Positions 52,747 through 63,168 of a stretch of DNA of 64,000 nucleotides are shown one piece after another; the stretch's first letter is position 1; the number at the start of each line of letters is the position of its first letter. The notes beneath the pieces were generated by a model, which was not told where the DNA came from, did not search any database, and worked only from the letters and a program-made list of their open reading frames with translations. A program made the translations under genes and the position numbers. Source of the DNA: CBDDEI01 sp965226775 (GTDB lineage: Bacteria; Chloroflexota; Dehalococcoidia; SHYD01); the NCBI GenBank assembly GCA_965226775.1, contig CBDDEI010000002.1, forward strand, positions 372,001 to 436,000. Direction: 5' to 3'.

Positions 52747-54567
52747 CTAGCCGACCTCTGTGTGGAAGAACTCCAGGACATCGCCTTCCTGGAGCTGTTG
52801 GAAGGACTCCAGAGAAACACCGCACTCAAACCCTGTCGCGACCTCTCGAACATCGTCTTTGAAGCGCTTGAGGCTGTCCACTTTATCCGTGGCGAGTATG
52901 TTCCTCTGCCGGATAACCCGCACGGAATCGTTACGCAGGAGTTTGCCCTCCGTGACCGCACAGCCAACCACCATCTTTTGCCGTCCCATGGGAAACAGTT
53001 GCCGTACCGCAGCCCTGCCATCCACTACTTCAACGATGGTGGGCTCCAGCATACCGGTGAGCGCCTTCTCCACATCCTCAACCAGCGTGTAGATGACATT
53101 GTAGGAGCGAATCTCGACGTGCTCGACATCGGCCAGGCGACGCGCGCCCGGCTCCGGGTGGCTGTTGAAGCTCAGGATAATCCCCTTGGAGGCCAGCGCA
53201 AGCAGCACGTCAGCTTCGGTGACGCTGCCGGCTGCGGCGTGCAGCACGTTCACTCGCATCTTCTCATCCCCAATGCGTTGCAGGGAGGTTCGGATGGGCT
53301 CGATGCTGCCTTGGACGTCGGTCTTGAGCACCAGATTCAGCTCCTTGACCTGACCGCCTTGGGCTTTCGTGTAGAAATCCTGGAGTGATAGGGCATTCTG
53401 GGGGTTGTTCTCCCCCATTTGCCGCTCTCTGATGCGCTCTTCCGCTATTGTACGGGCGGTTCGCTCATCGGGCATCACTTTGAATATCTCGCCGGGGGAA
53501 GGCAGCACACTCAGGCCAAGGATTTTAGCGGGAGCAGCCGGCTCAGCGCGGCGTATCTGGTGATTGTGGTCGTCGTACATAGCTTTGATGCGGCCGTAGC
53601 TCTCACCCACTACTACGACATCGCCGACGCGTAGGGTGCCGGTCTGCACCAACAGGGTCGCCAGCGAGCCGCGCTGCGGATCCATCTGCGCCTCGATGAC
53701 CGTTCCCTCCGCCCGGCGGTTGGGGTTAGCCTTCAGCTCCTCGATCTCAGCGACTAGGAGGATATTTTCCAAGAGATTCGGGATGCCCTCTTTTGTGCGG
53801 GCGGAAACGCCCACGCTGATCGTATCGCCGCCCCAATCTTCAACCAACAGGCTGTGCTCGGAGAGCTGCCGCTTGACGCGCTCTTGGTCCGCATCCGGCC
53901 GGTCAATCTTGTTGATGGCGACGATAACGGGGACGCCCGCGGCCTTTGCGTGGTCAATTGCTTCGATAGTCTGGGGCATAATGCCGTCGTCCGCGGCCAC
54001 TACAATTACCGCCACGTCGGTCACATGGGCGCCGTGGGCGCGCATCGCGGTGAACGCCTCGTGACCGGGGGTGTCCAGAAAGGTAATCTTCTGGTGATCC
54101 ACGTCAACCTGGTATGCGCCAATGTGTTGGGTGATGCCGCCGGCCTCGCCTGCGGTCACCTCTGTCGAACGGATGGCATCCAGCAGGCTGGTCTTGCCGT
54201 GGTCAACATGGCCCATAACGGCCACCACAGGGGGGCGCGTGCGTACGTTGGGGTCTTCTTCCTCAGCCCGCAACCGCTTGCGCAGGCCTTCGATTACGCG
54301 GCCCCGCGCCTCCGGGGTTGCTTCAAAGCCGTACTCCTTGGCCACCAGCGCGGCAGTGGCAAAGTCTATGGTTTGATTGATATTGGCCGTGACGCCATTT
54401 TTTAGGAGGGTTTTAATCACCTCAACGCCAGAGACATTCAGCCTATCGGCAGTGTCCCGCACGCTAAGCGCATCCGGCAGCGATACCGCCCGCAAGGCGG
54501 TTGTGGTAGTCTCCTGGCGCGCCGGTTGCGTGTTGGGTTCTCTTCGTTGTGAGCCACGTGTTGTCAT
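52747..54567 (-). CDS. infB: Translation initiation factor IF-2
   Basis: IF-2 brings initiator tRNA to the 30S subunit and drives subunit joining. The 606-residue protein has an N-terminal IF2-N domain (about 29-80), the G domain with G1 GHVDHGKT (119-126), DTPGHEAF and NKID, and C-terminal beta barrels with FECGVSLESFQQLQEGDVLE. The long N-terminal extension of many IF-2 proteins is absent, so this is a compact form. It follows ylxR by 24 bases. Confidence 0.96.
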   Translation of the reverse strand: MTTRGSQRREPNTQPARQETTTTALRAVSLPDALSVRDTADRLNVSGVEVIKTLLKNGVTANINQTIDFATAALVAKEYGFEATPEARGRVIEGLRKRLRAEEEDPNVRTRPPVVAVMGHVDHGKTSLLDAIRSTEVTAGEAGGITQHIGAYQVDVDHQKITFLDTPGHEAFTAMRAHGAHVTDVAVIVVAADDGIMPQTIEAIDHAKAAGVPVIVAINKIDRPDADQERVKRQLSEHSLLVEDWGGDTISVGVSARTKEGIPNLLENILLVAEIEELKANPNRRAEGTVIEAQMDPQRGSLATLLVQTGTLRVGDVVVVGESYGRIKAMYDDHNHQIRRAEPAAPAKILGLSVLPSPGEIFKVMPDERTARTIAEERIRERQMGENNPQNALSLQDFYTKAQGGQVKELNLVLKTDVQGSIEPIRTSLQRIGDEKMRVNVLHAAAGSVTEADVLLALASKGIILSFNSHPEPGARRLADVEHVEIRSYNVIYTLVEDVEKALTGMLEPTIVEVVDGRAAVRQLFPMGRQKMVVGCAVTEGKLLRNDSVRVIRQRNILATDKVDSLKRFKDDVREVATGFECGVSLESFQQLQEGDVLEFFHTEVG

Positions 54568-54591
54568 GTAGATACCTTTTCCCTTGCCGGG

Positions 54592-54927
54592 CTAAGCGTC
54601 CTGTTTACCATCCTCTACAGGGAGGATGTGTTGTAATTGGTCTTCAAGCGTTGTCTGATCTTGTGCTGAGATAGTAGTGCGAAGCGCATGCCCCAAGCGG
54701 CCTTTGCGCATCCCCTCTTTCATGCAAGCAGGATCAAGGTGCAGGTAGGCCCCTCGCCCCTGCGACCTGCCCGTCTCGTCTAGCCGTACCGTCCCTTCCG
54801 GCGCTCGCACAATGCGGACCAGACCTCGCTTGGGTTGGGTGGAACGACACGCGACGCAAGTTCGCAGTGGAACGCGCTTGGGGCGCTGCCCCTGGGCGCC
54901 GTCGGAACGCGGGGACGCTTCAGCCAT
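54592..54927 (-). CDS. ylxR: YlxR family RNA-binding protein
   Basis: A 111-residue DUF448 protein. The core is RTCVACRSTQPKRGLVRIVR and GRSQGRGAYLH, with the GRGAY motif that faces RNA. It is encoded between nusA and infB as usual, 22 bases after nusA. Proposed roles include RNase P regulation and transcription control. Confidence 0.92.
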   Translation of the reverse strand: MAEASPRSDGAQGQRPKRVPLRTCVACRSTQPKRGLVRIVRAPEGTVRLDETGRSQGRGAYLHLDPACMKEGMRKGRLGHALRTTISAQDQTTLEDQLQHILPVEDGKQDA

Positions 54928-54949
54928 ATAAGCCCCCTGCTGGCGTCAC

Positions 54950-56512
<1,563 letters not shown>

Positions 56513-56566
56513 CGTCGCTCCTCCTTTTTCCCGGCGGAGGGGGCATATTAAGTTACTGCACTAATC

Positions 56567-56591
56567 AAAAAAGTGGGTGAGACCCACTTTT
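56567..56591 (-). terminator. Attenuator-like hairpin in the nusA leader
   Basis: On the minus strand AAAAGTGGGT pairs with ACCCACTTTT around loop CTC, followed by TTGAT after the T-run. It lies after the nusA promoter and 55 bases before the nusA start. It could end modB transcription or act as a terminator within the nusA leader, where NusA itself would favour termination. Confidence 0.7.
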
Positions 56592-56614
56592 CGCCTAAGT
56601 GCCTGCTGCCCAAA

Positions 56615-56643
56615 ATTATAGCACTGTAGACCTGCTTTTTCAA
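56615..56643 (-). promoter_or_regulatory. Strong sigma-70-type promoter for the nusA operon
   Basis: On the minus strand TTGAAA (56638-56643), 17 bases, TATAAT (56615-56620). Transcription would start near 56607, about 95 bases before the nusA ATG, so the hairpin at 56567-56591 lies in the leader. Confidence 0.78.
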
Positions 56644-56726
56644 TCGTTGCCCAGGCTGGCCCTGCGCCCAACCCGGAAATTATTTACACTTTTTTTGCAA
56701 ACTCTTGCATATAATTCGCATTCCGG

Positions 56727-57395
56727 TTAAGGCCAAGAGCCCGCTCTTCTCCGGTTGAGCAAATAGACCGCTGCTAACACCGTATAGGAGATAACCAGCA
56801 GCAAGAGCGCGGTTTCTCCCGCCGCAGCATACTCGAGCGCCTGCACTTTATCGTATACATCGATGGAGGCAGTGCGGGTCACGCCTTGAATGTTGCCGCC
56901 GATCATGAGCACTACTCCAAACTCCCCCATGGTGTGGGCAAAGCTCAGGACCAGGCCCGTGATGATGCCCGTGCGGGAAAGGGGCAACGCCACCGCGTAG
57001 AAGCTGCGCAAGGGTGAAGCGCCCAGCGCCCGTGCTGCCTCCAGCAAGCGCATGTTCACCGCCCGGAAGGAGGTGACAAAGGGCTGTACGGCAAAGGGCA
57101 GGCTGTAGAATACCGAGGCCACCAGCAATCCCTCGAAGGTGAAAGCTAACTGCCCCCCGGTTACGCTCTTGAGCAGCTGCCCCAGACCGCTGTTAGGGCC
57201 CAGCACCGTGAGCAGATAGAACCCCAACACTGTGGGCGGCAGCACCAGCGGCAACGCCACAACCGACTCTATGAGAAAGGCCCAGCGCAGCTTTGTCCTT
57301 GCCAGCCACCAGGCGATAGGTATGCCCATCGCCAGCAAGACTAGCGACGTGAGCGCAGAGAGCCGCACCGAGAGGAGGATGGCGTCCCAGTTCAT
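56727..57395 (-). CDS. modB: Molybdate ABC transporter permease
   Basis: A 222-residue inner-membrane permease with five or six helices. The EAA loop reads EAARALGASPLRSFYAVALP, and the C-terminal FSHTMGEFG-like segment (FAHTMGEFGVVLMIGG) is typical of ModB. The ATG overlaps the modA stop as ATGA. No modC ATPase gene lies in the window, so the ATPase must be encoded elsewhere or shared. Confidence 0.92.
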   Translation of the reverse strand: MNWDAILLSVRLSALTSLVLLAMGIPIAWWLARTKLRWAFLIESVVALPLVLPPTVLGFYLLTVLGPNSGLGQLLKSVTGGQLAFTFEGLLVASVFYSLPFAVQPFVTSFRAVNMRLLEAARALGASPLRSFYAVALPLSRTGIITGLVLSFAHTMGEFGVVLMIGGNIQGVTRTASIDVYDKVQALEYAAAGETALLLLVISYTVLAAVYLLNRRRAGSWP

Positions 57396-58213
57396 GCGCC
57401 TTCCCTCTCAGGTACTCCGTAGCCGTAGCGCTGCAGGACCTCCGCTGCCGTCGCGCTCTGCATGAACGCTTCGAATGCAGCCGCGGCGGTCGCGTGACGC
57501 GCTCCCGCGAGGACGACCACGGCCTGCTCGATGGGCGGGTGCGCCGGCTCCGGCACCTCCCAATAGTTGTCCTCGCCCTGCAACTCCGGCGCGCGCGCGA
57601 CGGAGAGGGCCACGAGACCGGCATCCGCTGCGCCCAACTGGACAAACTGCAGCGTCTGGGAGATGTTCTCGCCGTACACTATGCGGCCGCGAGCCTGTTC
57701 GTACACCTGGTAGTGCTGCATGGCTGCTACCGCGGCTTGGCCGTAGGGCGCGACCTGGGGATTGGCGATGGCGATCTTCTGCACCCGCTCATCCAACAGC
57801 GCGGCCATCTGCAGAGACCCAACGTCCAACGGCGAATCCGAGCGCACCCACAGCGCAAGCCTTCCGGTGGCGTAGACACGTAGGCTGCCAGCTGCCGCCA
57901 GCCTGTCTGCTGCCAGCCGGCCTGGGTAAACAGTATCCGCAGCGTAGAAAAGGTCAAAGGGCGCGCCGTTTAGGATCTGGCTGTACAGCACGCCGGACGC
58001 GCCGTAGGTTGCCTTTACCGTGACACCGCTCGTCTGCTCAAAGAGGGGGATGAGCTCCTCAAACACAAAGCGCGCATTGGCCGCTACTGCAATGCTCACC
58101 TCCCCCGACGCTGTGGGTTGACCGCCGGCATCGTTGGGGAAGGGGGCAGCGCAGCCAAGCGTCGCCAGGACGCAGGCCGACGCGCAGAAGGCAAGCGCAA
58201 GGCGAACACACAC
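57392..58213 (-). CDS. modA: Molybdate-binding periplasmic lipoprotein
   Basis: A 273-residue substrate-binding protein with a signal sequence and possible lipid anchor at C21 (ATLGC). The mature chain shows the ModA pattern SIAVAANARFVFEELIPLFE, KATYGASGVLYSQILNGAPFDLFYAAD and ANPQVAPYGQAA. It would bind molybdate or tungstate. It is divergent from the HTH and Mop genes, and the shared gap between 58214 and 58321 should hold both promoters. Confidence 0.92.
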   Translation of the reverse strand: MCVRLALAFCASACVLATLGCAAPFPNDAGGQPTASGEVSIAVAANARFVFEELIPLFEQTSGVTVKATYGASGVLYSQILNGAPFDLFYAADTVYPGRLAADRLAAAGSLRVYATGRLALWVRSDSPLDVGSLQMAALLDERVQKIAIANPQVAPYGQAAVAAMQHYQVYEQARGRIVYGENISQTLQFVQLGAADAGLVALSVARAPELQGEDNYWEVPEPAHPPIEQAVVVLAGARHATAAAAFEAFMQSATAAEVLQRYGYGVPEREGA

Positions 58214-58321
58214 GATGCCTCAATTCTACGCAGCGCGCTACAGTGGAGGCTTCGTGCACTATGCACAAGACTGGGCGGAGTGCGGCTATCCTATGGTATC
58301 GTTACCGAAAGGACGCTGGGC

Positions 58322-58669
58322 ATGACGACAGAGGAACGGCTGCAAGAGCTCCTGAGCCACTACCAAGACCGGGGCGTCGCCTCCGCCTTCTGCCAGGACG
58401 TGCTCGGCACCCTGGTCGCCTATGACCGCACCCGCAACGCAGACCTGCTCCAGACGCTGCGCGTCTACTTCCACTGCAACGGCAACGCAGTTGAGAGCGC
58501 GGAGCGCCTTTTCCTCCATCGCAACAGCCTGCTCTACAGGCTCCAGCGCATCGAAGAGATTCTAGGCGTGGACTTGAAGGACTCCCAAACCCGCCTAACG
58601 CTGCATCTGGCCTTGGAGCTGGCAGAGCTATTGGAGACCGATCCCACTTCTGAGGAGAAAAAGCCATGA
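58322..58669 (+). CDS. PucR-type helix-turn-helix regulator (short form)
   Basis: A 115-residue protein that is nearly only the C-terminal DNA-binding domain of PucR/CdaR regulators: LLQTLRVYFHCNGNAVESAE followed by LFLHRNSLLYRLQRIEEILG. The usual sensory domain is missing. ATG 58322; its stop overlaps the start of the Mop gene as ATGA. Divergence from modAB and the coupled Mop gene suggest control of molybdate uptake, with the metal sensor on a separate chain. That role is inferred. Confidence 0.82.
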   Translation: MTTEERLQELLSHYQDRGVASAFCQDVLGTLVAYDRTRNADLLQTLRVYFHCNGNAVESAERLFLHRNSLLYRLQRIEEILGVDLKDSQTRLTLHLALELAELLETDPTSEEKKP

Positions 58670-58884
58670 AGATGAGCGCCCGCAACCGCTTGCCCGGCGT
58701 AGTAACGCAGATCAAGATCGATGGGCTGTTGGCCCAAGTGGAGCTAAGGGTGGGCGATAACCACGTGGTTGCCCTGATCAGCGCGGAAGCGTGCCAGGAG
58801 TTGGGACTTGAGGTGGGCAGCCACGCCGCCGCCGTAGTGAAGGCGACTTCCGTAATGGTTATGAAGGACGACGAGCTGGCCTAG
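58666..58884 (+). CDS. Molybdenum-pterin-binding (Mop/TOBE) protein
   Basis: A 72-residue single TOBE domain: SARNRLPGVVTQIKIDGLLAQVEL, then ALISAEACQELGLEVGSHAAAVVKATSVMV. This is the molbindin fold that binds molybdate as an oligomer. It overlaps the HTH gene by four bases. In E. coli ModE a helix-turn-helix and TOBE domains are fused; here similar parts are encoded as two coupled genes. Confidence 0.9.
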   Translation: MKMSARNRLPGVVTQIKIDGLLAQVELRVGDNHVVALISAEACQELGLEVGSHAAAVVKATSVMVMKDDELA

Positions 58885-58900
58885 GGCAGCCTCTAGAACG

Positions 58901-59440
58901 TCAACGCGCTCGCTTGATGAGATAGAACGCACCGCCTGCTAAAGCCGCGCTGACAAGAAAGAAGACAACGTTGGGTAGCGCGCCCCCAGTGCTGGGGACC
59001 CCGCGCACTTCAACCGGAATCGGCTCATCAAAACGTGCCGTGCCCTGCGGCCCTGACACTTCCAGCTCATAGTGCCAGGAGCCTGGCTCCCGCACCTTGA
59101 CGTCGGTACTGTAGTCGCCGGGGCCGGCAAATCGCCCCAGAGCCAGGATCACGCCTCCCTTTATCTCATTGGGGCTGATGGGCCAGAGAGAGACACGCAC
59201 GTTTTCCACGGGCTCGCCCGTAGCTGCGTCGCACACCCGTACCAGCACCCGTATAGAGCCGATAGTGGGGTTCTTCGGCATGACACCGAAGATCACGCCG
59301 TAGGGGCCGACGACCCGCTCCGTTAGCGTAGGAAAGGGCGGCGTTTCACAAACTGCGGCCTGTGATGCCGCGCCCGGCCAGAGCAAGAGAAGCGCAACAA
59401 GAAGCGGGATGGCCGTCCACTTAACGCTACTCCGGTACAT
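58901..59440 (-). CDS. Secreted, membrane-anchored beta-domain protein
   Basis: A 179-residue protein with a signal peptide (about 1-28), a beta-rich domain containing two Cys (AVCETPPF, VRVCDAATGEPV) and PGDYSTDVKVREPGSWHYELE, then a C-terminal membrane helix with KRAR tail. The architecture parallels the 18605-19252 protein (PGHYTSDVVPTQVGYY). I do not recognise a family by name. The gene overlaps the proS stop by 14 bases and so is probably co-transcribed with it. Confidence 0.7.
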   Translation of the reverse strand: MYRSSVKWTAIPLLVALLLLWPGAASQAAVCETPPFPTLTERVVGPYGVIFGVMPKNPTIGSIRVLVRVCDAATGEPVENVRVSLWPISPNEIKGGVILALGRFAGPGDYSTDVKVREPGSWHYELEVSGPQGTARFDEPIPVEVRGVPSTGGALPNVVFFLVSAALAGGAFYLIKRAR

Positions 59441-61130
59441 GTTCCTTCACATACGCCACCACCTCGGCCAGAGGAACCAGCGTAGGGTCTTTCTCGGTGC
59501 GGGCTTTCACCTCTGCCACGCTTTGCCCCACCGTGCGGGGGCTGACTGTTATCCGTAGCGGCACGCCCAGCAGGTCGGCATCGTTAAACTTGACGCCTGC
59601 CGACTCCGCCCGGTCATCAAAGAGGGTCTCCACGCCCGCGGCCTGCAGCGATTCGTACAGCTCCCAAGCTTTGGGGCTAACCTCTGGGTTGTCCAGGTTC
59701 AACCCCACCATGTGTACCTGGTAGGGCGCGATGGCAGGGGGCCACAGGATGCCGCGCTCGTCGTGGTTCTGCTCCGCCGCCGCGGCCAGGAGCCGGCCCA
59801 CGCCAATGCCGTAGCAACCCATGATGATAGGATGCTCCGCGCCTTCGGCGTCGGTGTAGAGTGCGCCCAGCTTTTCGCTGTAAGTAGTGCCCAGCTTGAA
59901 GATATGGCCGACTTCTACGCCGCGGCGCATCTCCAGGGGCTGGCCGCACCGGGCGCACTGGTGACCCGGCCGCGCCAGCGCGATGTCTATGACCGCGTCA
60001 GCCGTGAAGTCTCTCGGATAGTTTGCATGCTTGAAGTGATAGTCGGCTTTGTTAGCCCCGACCACGAAGTTGCTGCCCATCTGCACGGAGTCGTCCGCGA
60101 TGTGCTTCACGCCCTGCAGTCCTACCGCTGAAGCAGACCCCGCGACGATGCCCGCCGCGGCCACTTCGGCATCGGTAGCCAGTCGTAGGTTGGTAGCTTT
60201 CAGGTTATTCGAGAGCTTGACCTCGTTCACATCCAGGTCGCCGCGGATGCTTACGAGCACAAAGCCGCCATCGGCCATGTAGAAGACTGCCTTCACGGTT
60301 TGGGCCGGGGCGACATCCAGAAACGTTGCCACGTCCGCGATGGTCTTCTTGCCCGGCGTGTGTACCTCTTCCAGGGGCTGCTCCGCTCCCTGAACGCCCG
60401 CGGGTTTCACGAACTCCGCCTTCTCGGCGTTGGCCGCGTAGCCGCAGCCGCTGCACAGCAACACCTCGTCCTCACCGCTATCGGCCAGCAGCATGAACTC
60501 GTGGGAGCCTTTGCCGCCGATTGCGCCGCTGTCCGCCTCCACCATCACGGCGGGTAGGCCGCAGCGGGCAAAGATATTGATATACGCCTGCATCATCGAG
60601 TTATAGCTCTGGTCCAGCCCCGCCTCGTCCGCGTCAAAGCTGTAGGCGTCCTTCATGAAGAACTCCCGGACTCGGATGAGGCCGGCGCGGGGACGCGGCT
60701 CGTCCCGGAACTTGGTCTGGATCTGGTAAGGGATAAGCGGTAGGTCACGGTAGCTTTGTACATTCTGCTTCACCAGCAGCGTGATGACCTCCTCGTGCGT
60801 GGGGGCCAGCACCAGCTCCCGCTCGCGACGGTCCTGGAGGTGAAACAGCACGTCTCCCATGGTGGCGTCACGGCCCGACTCCTGCCAGAGCTCCCGAGGC
60901 TGCAGCACCGGCATGTTAAGCTCCTGGCAGCCCGCGGCGTCCATCTCCTCACGGATGATCTGCTCGATCCTGCGCAGGACGCGCCATCCGAGGGGGAGCA
61001 TGCTGTACACACCCGCGGCGAGCTGGCTGATCATCCCCGCCCGCACCAGGAGCTGGTGGCTGATGGTCTCCGCTTCTGCGGGCGCTTGCCGCAGCGTCTT
61101 ACCGAGTACTTTGGAATAGAGCATAGACAC
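59427..61130 (-). CDS. proS: Prolyl-tRNA synthetase, bacterial type
   Basis: A 567-residue class II synthetase. Motif 2 is in TKFRDEPRPRAGLIRVREFFMKDAYSF, motif 3 in IMGCYGIGVGRLLAA, and an editing insertion domain lies between about residues 225 and 385. The C-terminal anticodon-binding domain has YESLQAAGVETLFDDR and GVPLRITV. This is the longer bacterial form. The order proS-ispG-rseP on this strand is common, although two HicB-like genes are inserted between proS and ispG here. Confidence 0.96.
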   Translation of the reverse strand: MSMLYSKVLGKTLRQAPAEAETISHQLLVRAGMISQLAAGVYSMLPLGWRVLRRIEQIIREEMDAAGCQELNMPVLQPRELWQESGRDATMGDVLFHLQDRRERELVLAPTHEEVITLLVKQNVQSYRDLPLIPYQIQTKFRDEPRPRAGLIRVREFFMKDAYSFDADEAGLDQSYNSMMQAYINIFARCGLPAVMVEADSGAIGGKGSHEFMLLADSGEDEVLLCSGCGYAANAEKAEFVKPAGVQGAEQPLEEVHTPGKKTIADVATFLDVAPAQTVKAVFYMADGGFVLVSIRGDLDVNEVKLSNNLKATNLRLATDAEVAAAGIVAGSASAVGLQGVKHIADDSVQMGSNFVVGANKADYHFKHANYPRDFTADAVIDIALARPGHQCARCGQPLEMRRGVEVGHIFKLGTTYSEKLGALYTDAEGAEHPIIMGCYGIGVGRLLAAAAEQNHDERGILWPPAIAPYQVHMVGLNLDNPEVSPKAWELYESLQAAGVETLFDDRAESAGVKFNDADLLGVPLRITVSPRTVGQSVAEVKARTEKDPTLVPLAEVVAYVKEHVPE

Positions 61131-61230
61131 ACGTCACTAAATTAGGATTTGGGGCGCGTTCCTTGAGTGTACACTACTGCATTGCCTCTGGGGTGCTTGT
61201 CCAGGGTGCCCGCGCTAGGCTGGGGCTCAG

Positions 61231-61698
61231 CTAATCGTCGTCGCCGTCCAGCAGGTCCAGGAACTCTTCCATGCTGAGGCCGGTGTGCCGGATGATGGCC
61301 CGCACGGTGCAGGGCTTGAGGGTGCGCTCGTCGTCGTCATCAATAAGTCCCTCATCCCTGGCGTAGTCCAGCAACACCTCCTCGTCCAGGATGGCGCGCT
61401 GGGCCAGCACCTCAGGATCGGCCACCTCTATCTCTGAGGTTTCGATTAAAGGCGGCAGGCCCTCTTCCTCGCGGTCGCTGATGCACTGATCGATCTCCGC
61501 CTGAATCATTGCCGGCGTCTCTTCAGGCAGCGCGTGGCCGTCCTCCAGCCAGGCCATGAGCCAGCTTTCCGCGGCCTCTTTCATGTTCTGCAGCGCTTCG
61601 TCCAGCGTGTCACCCTCAGTCACTGCGCCGGGCAGCGCCGGGCAGACCACGGTATAGCCGCGGTCCGATGCCGGAGAGAGCACTACAGTGAGTTTCAT
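61231..61698 (-). CDS. HicB-like protein with C-terminal extension
   Basis: A 155-residue protein. The first 65 residues are a HicB fold (KLTVVLSPASDRGYTVVCPALPG, AVTEGDTLDEALQNMKEAAE). The rest is acidic and ends with a short helix region (VRAIIRHTGLSMEEFLDLL) that could be a degenerate DNA-binding or dimer domain. HicB proteins usually neutralise the HicA RNase, but no HicA-like gene is adjacent. It may be a solitary regulator. Confidence 0.75.
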   Translation of the reverse strand: MKLTVVLSPASDRGYTVVCPALPGAVTEGDTLDEALQNMKEAAESWLMAWLEDGHALPEETPAMIQAEIDQCISDREEEGLPPLIETSEIEVADPEVLAQRAILDEEVLLDYARDEGLIDDDDERTLKPCTVRAIIRHTGLSMEEFLDLLDGDDD

Positions 61699-61735
61699 CG
61701 CTGCCGGCTTCTGGTGTTAAGAGCGTTTTCCGCCA

Positions 61736-62029
61736 TCAGACATTGAGCTCTGAGTAGAGTTCAATGTCGTACAGCTCAATCGTGTACGGGTCCTCATCAT
61801 TAACATGGTCTCTGTGTATCCTACGCACTGCTTCAGAAATCATCTCGTTGGTTTCTTCTGGCGGGCTGCCAGTGTTCTTTTCCACCCAGCCCTCCGCAGC
61901 ATACTTTGCATTTACCAAAGCAGCCCCTACAGTGTCGGCTTCACCCATGCAACCCGGCAGCGCAGGACAAATGACTTTTTGCCAATGCCTTTCTTGGGGC
62001 AGGAGAATAAACGTGTATTTTGGATTCAC
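61736..62029 (-). CDS. HicB-like protein
   Basis: A 97-residue HicB fold: YTFILLPQERHWQKVICPALPG, CMGEADTVGAALVNAKYAAEGW. It shares the CPALPG core with the gene at 61231 and may be its paralogue. The GTG start is 2 bases beyond the ispG stop. Again no HicA toxin gene is seen. The pair could form a heteromer. Confidence 0.72.
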   Translation of the reverse strand: MNPKYTFILLPQERHWQKVICPALPGCMGEADTVGAALVNAKYAAEGWVEKNTGSPPEETNEMISEAVRRIHRDHVNDEDPYTIELYDIELYSELNV

Positions 62030-62031
62030 CG

Positions 62032-63168
62032 TTATAACTTCTGAGCCTCCTCCATGAGTACTGTGAGCATTTCACTCTCCTCCACGGTACGGAAAATCTC
62101 ACCATTTTTAAAGATCACGCCGCGGCCGTTGCCGCCGCCGGCCACGCCCAGGTCGGCGTCTTTCGCCTCACCCGGCCCGTTGACCACGCAGCCCATAACC
62201 GCGATCTTTATTTCTTTGTCCATCCCCCGCAGCTTATCTTGCACCGTATTCGCCAGGCCGATGAGGTCGAACTGCGCGCGGCCGCAGGCAGGGCAGGCTA
62301 CAAGGGTTGGCCCCCGCTGGCGGATATTGGTCGCCCGCAGGATGTCATAGCAGGTATCGATCTCCTCCACTGGATCGGCGGAGAGGGAGCTGCGGATGGT
62401 ATCGCCGATGCCCTCCATGAGCAGCGTACCGATGCCGATTGCGCTGCGGATGGCGCCGGGCTTGGGCGTGCCTGATTCAGTGACGCCCAGATGCATGGGA
62501 TAGGGGACCATGCTGGCGATGCGGCGGTTGGCCTCGATCATGGCGTATACGTCAAAAGCCTTAAGGGATATCTTGATGTCCTGGAAGCCTTCCTGCTCCA
62601 GCAGCTTGCACTCTTCCAGGCCCGCTCGAACCATGCGGCGCACCAGCCATTCCCCCCGCAGACCGGGAGTAGCGCCCTCCGGCATCACCTCGTCGCCGCT
62701 AACGGGCGGGAGGCTACCCTCGTTCACGCCGATACGGATGGGAATGTGCGCGGCCTTGGCCGCGGCAACCACCTCGCGGATCTTCCGCTCGTCCTTAATG
62801 GTGCCCGGATTCAAGCGACAGCAGTCCACGCCGCCGTCGATTGCGATGAGCGCTAGGCGGTGATCAAAGTGGTGGTCGGTAATCAGCGGAATTGAGATGC
62901 GCTTCTTTATCTCCGGCACAGCCCTAGCCTGGGCCTCGTTCAAGCAGGAGACGCGAATGACCTCGCAGCCCGCCTCTTCCAAGCGATGGATCTGCGCCAC
63001 GGTGGCGTCCACATCTGACGTGTCGGTAATGCACATGGACTGCACCATTACCGGCGCGCCTCCACCTATCTGCACCTTGCCTACGTGTACCGGGCGAGAC
63101 TGGCGGCGCGGGCGCGGCCCCACGCTCTCTATGATGTCCGTTCCCCCAATGACATGTTCAGTGCTCAT
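62032..63168 (-). CDS. ispG: 4-hydroxy-3-methylbut-2-enyl-diphosphate synthase
   Basis: IspG performs the next-to-last step of the MEP route to isoprenoids with a [4Fe-4S] cluster. The 378-residue protein has VQSMCITDTSDVDAT, the barrel motif CCRLNPGTI, and cluster cysteines in ACPACGRAQFDL and AVMGCVVNGPGEA. The start overlaps the rseP stop by four bases. Its pairing with rseP is common. Confidence 0.96.
   Translation of the reverse strand: MSTEHVIGGTDIIESVGPRPRRQSRPVHVGKVQIGGGAPVMVQSMCITDTSDVDATVAQIHRLEEAGCEVIRVSCLNEAQARAVPEIKKRISIPLITDHHFDHRLALIAIDGGVDCCRLNPGTIKDERKIREVVAAAKAAHIPIRIGVNEGSLPPVSGDEVMPEGATPGLRGEWLVRRMVRAGLEECKLLEQEGFQDIKISLKAFDVYAMIEANRRIASMVPYPMHLGVTESGTPKPGAIRSAIGIGTLLMEGIGDTIRSSLSADPVEEIDTCYDILRATNIRQRGPTLVACPACGRAQFDLIGLANTVQDKLRGMDKEIKIAVMGCVVNGPGEAKDADLGVAGGGNGRGVIFKNGEIFRTVEESEMLTVLMEEAQKL

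Noticed and set aside
61231..62029. Complete HicAB toxin-antitoxin system
   Set aside because: No HicA-like dsRNA-binding mini-protein is encoded on either side.
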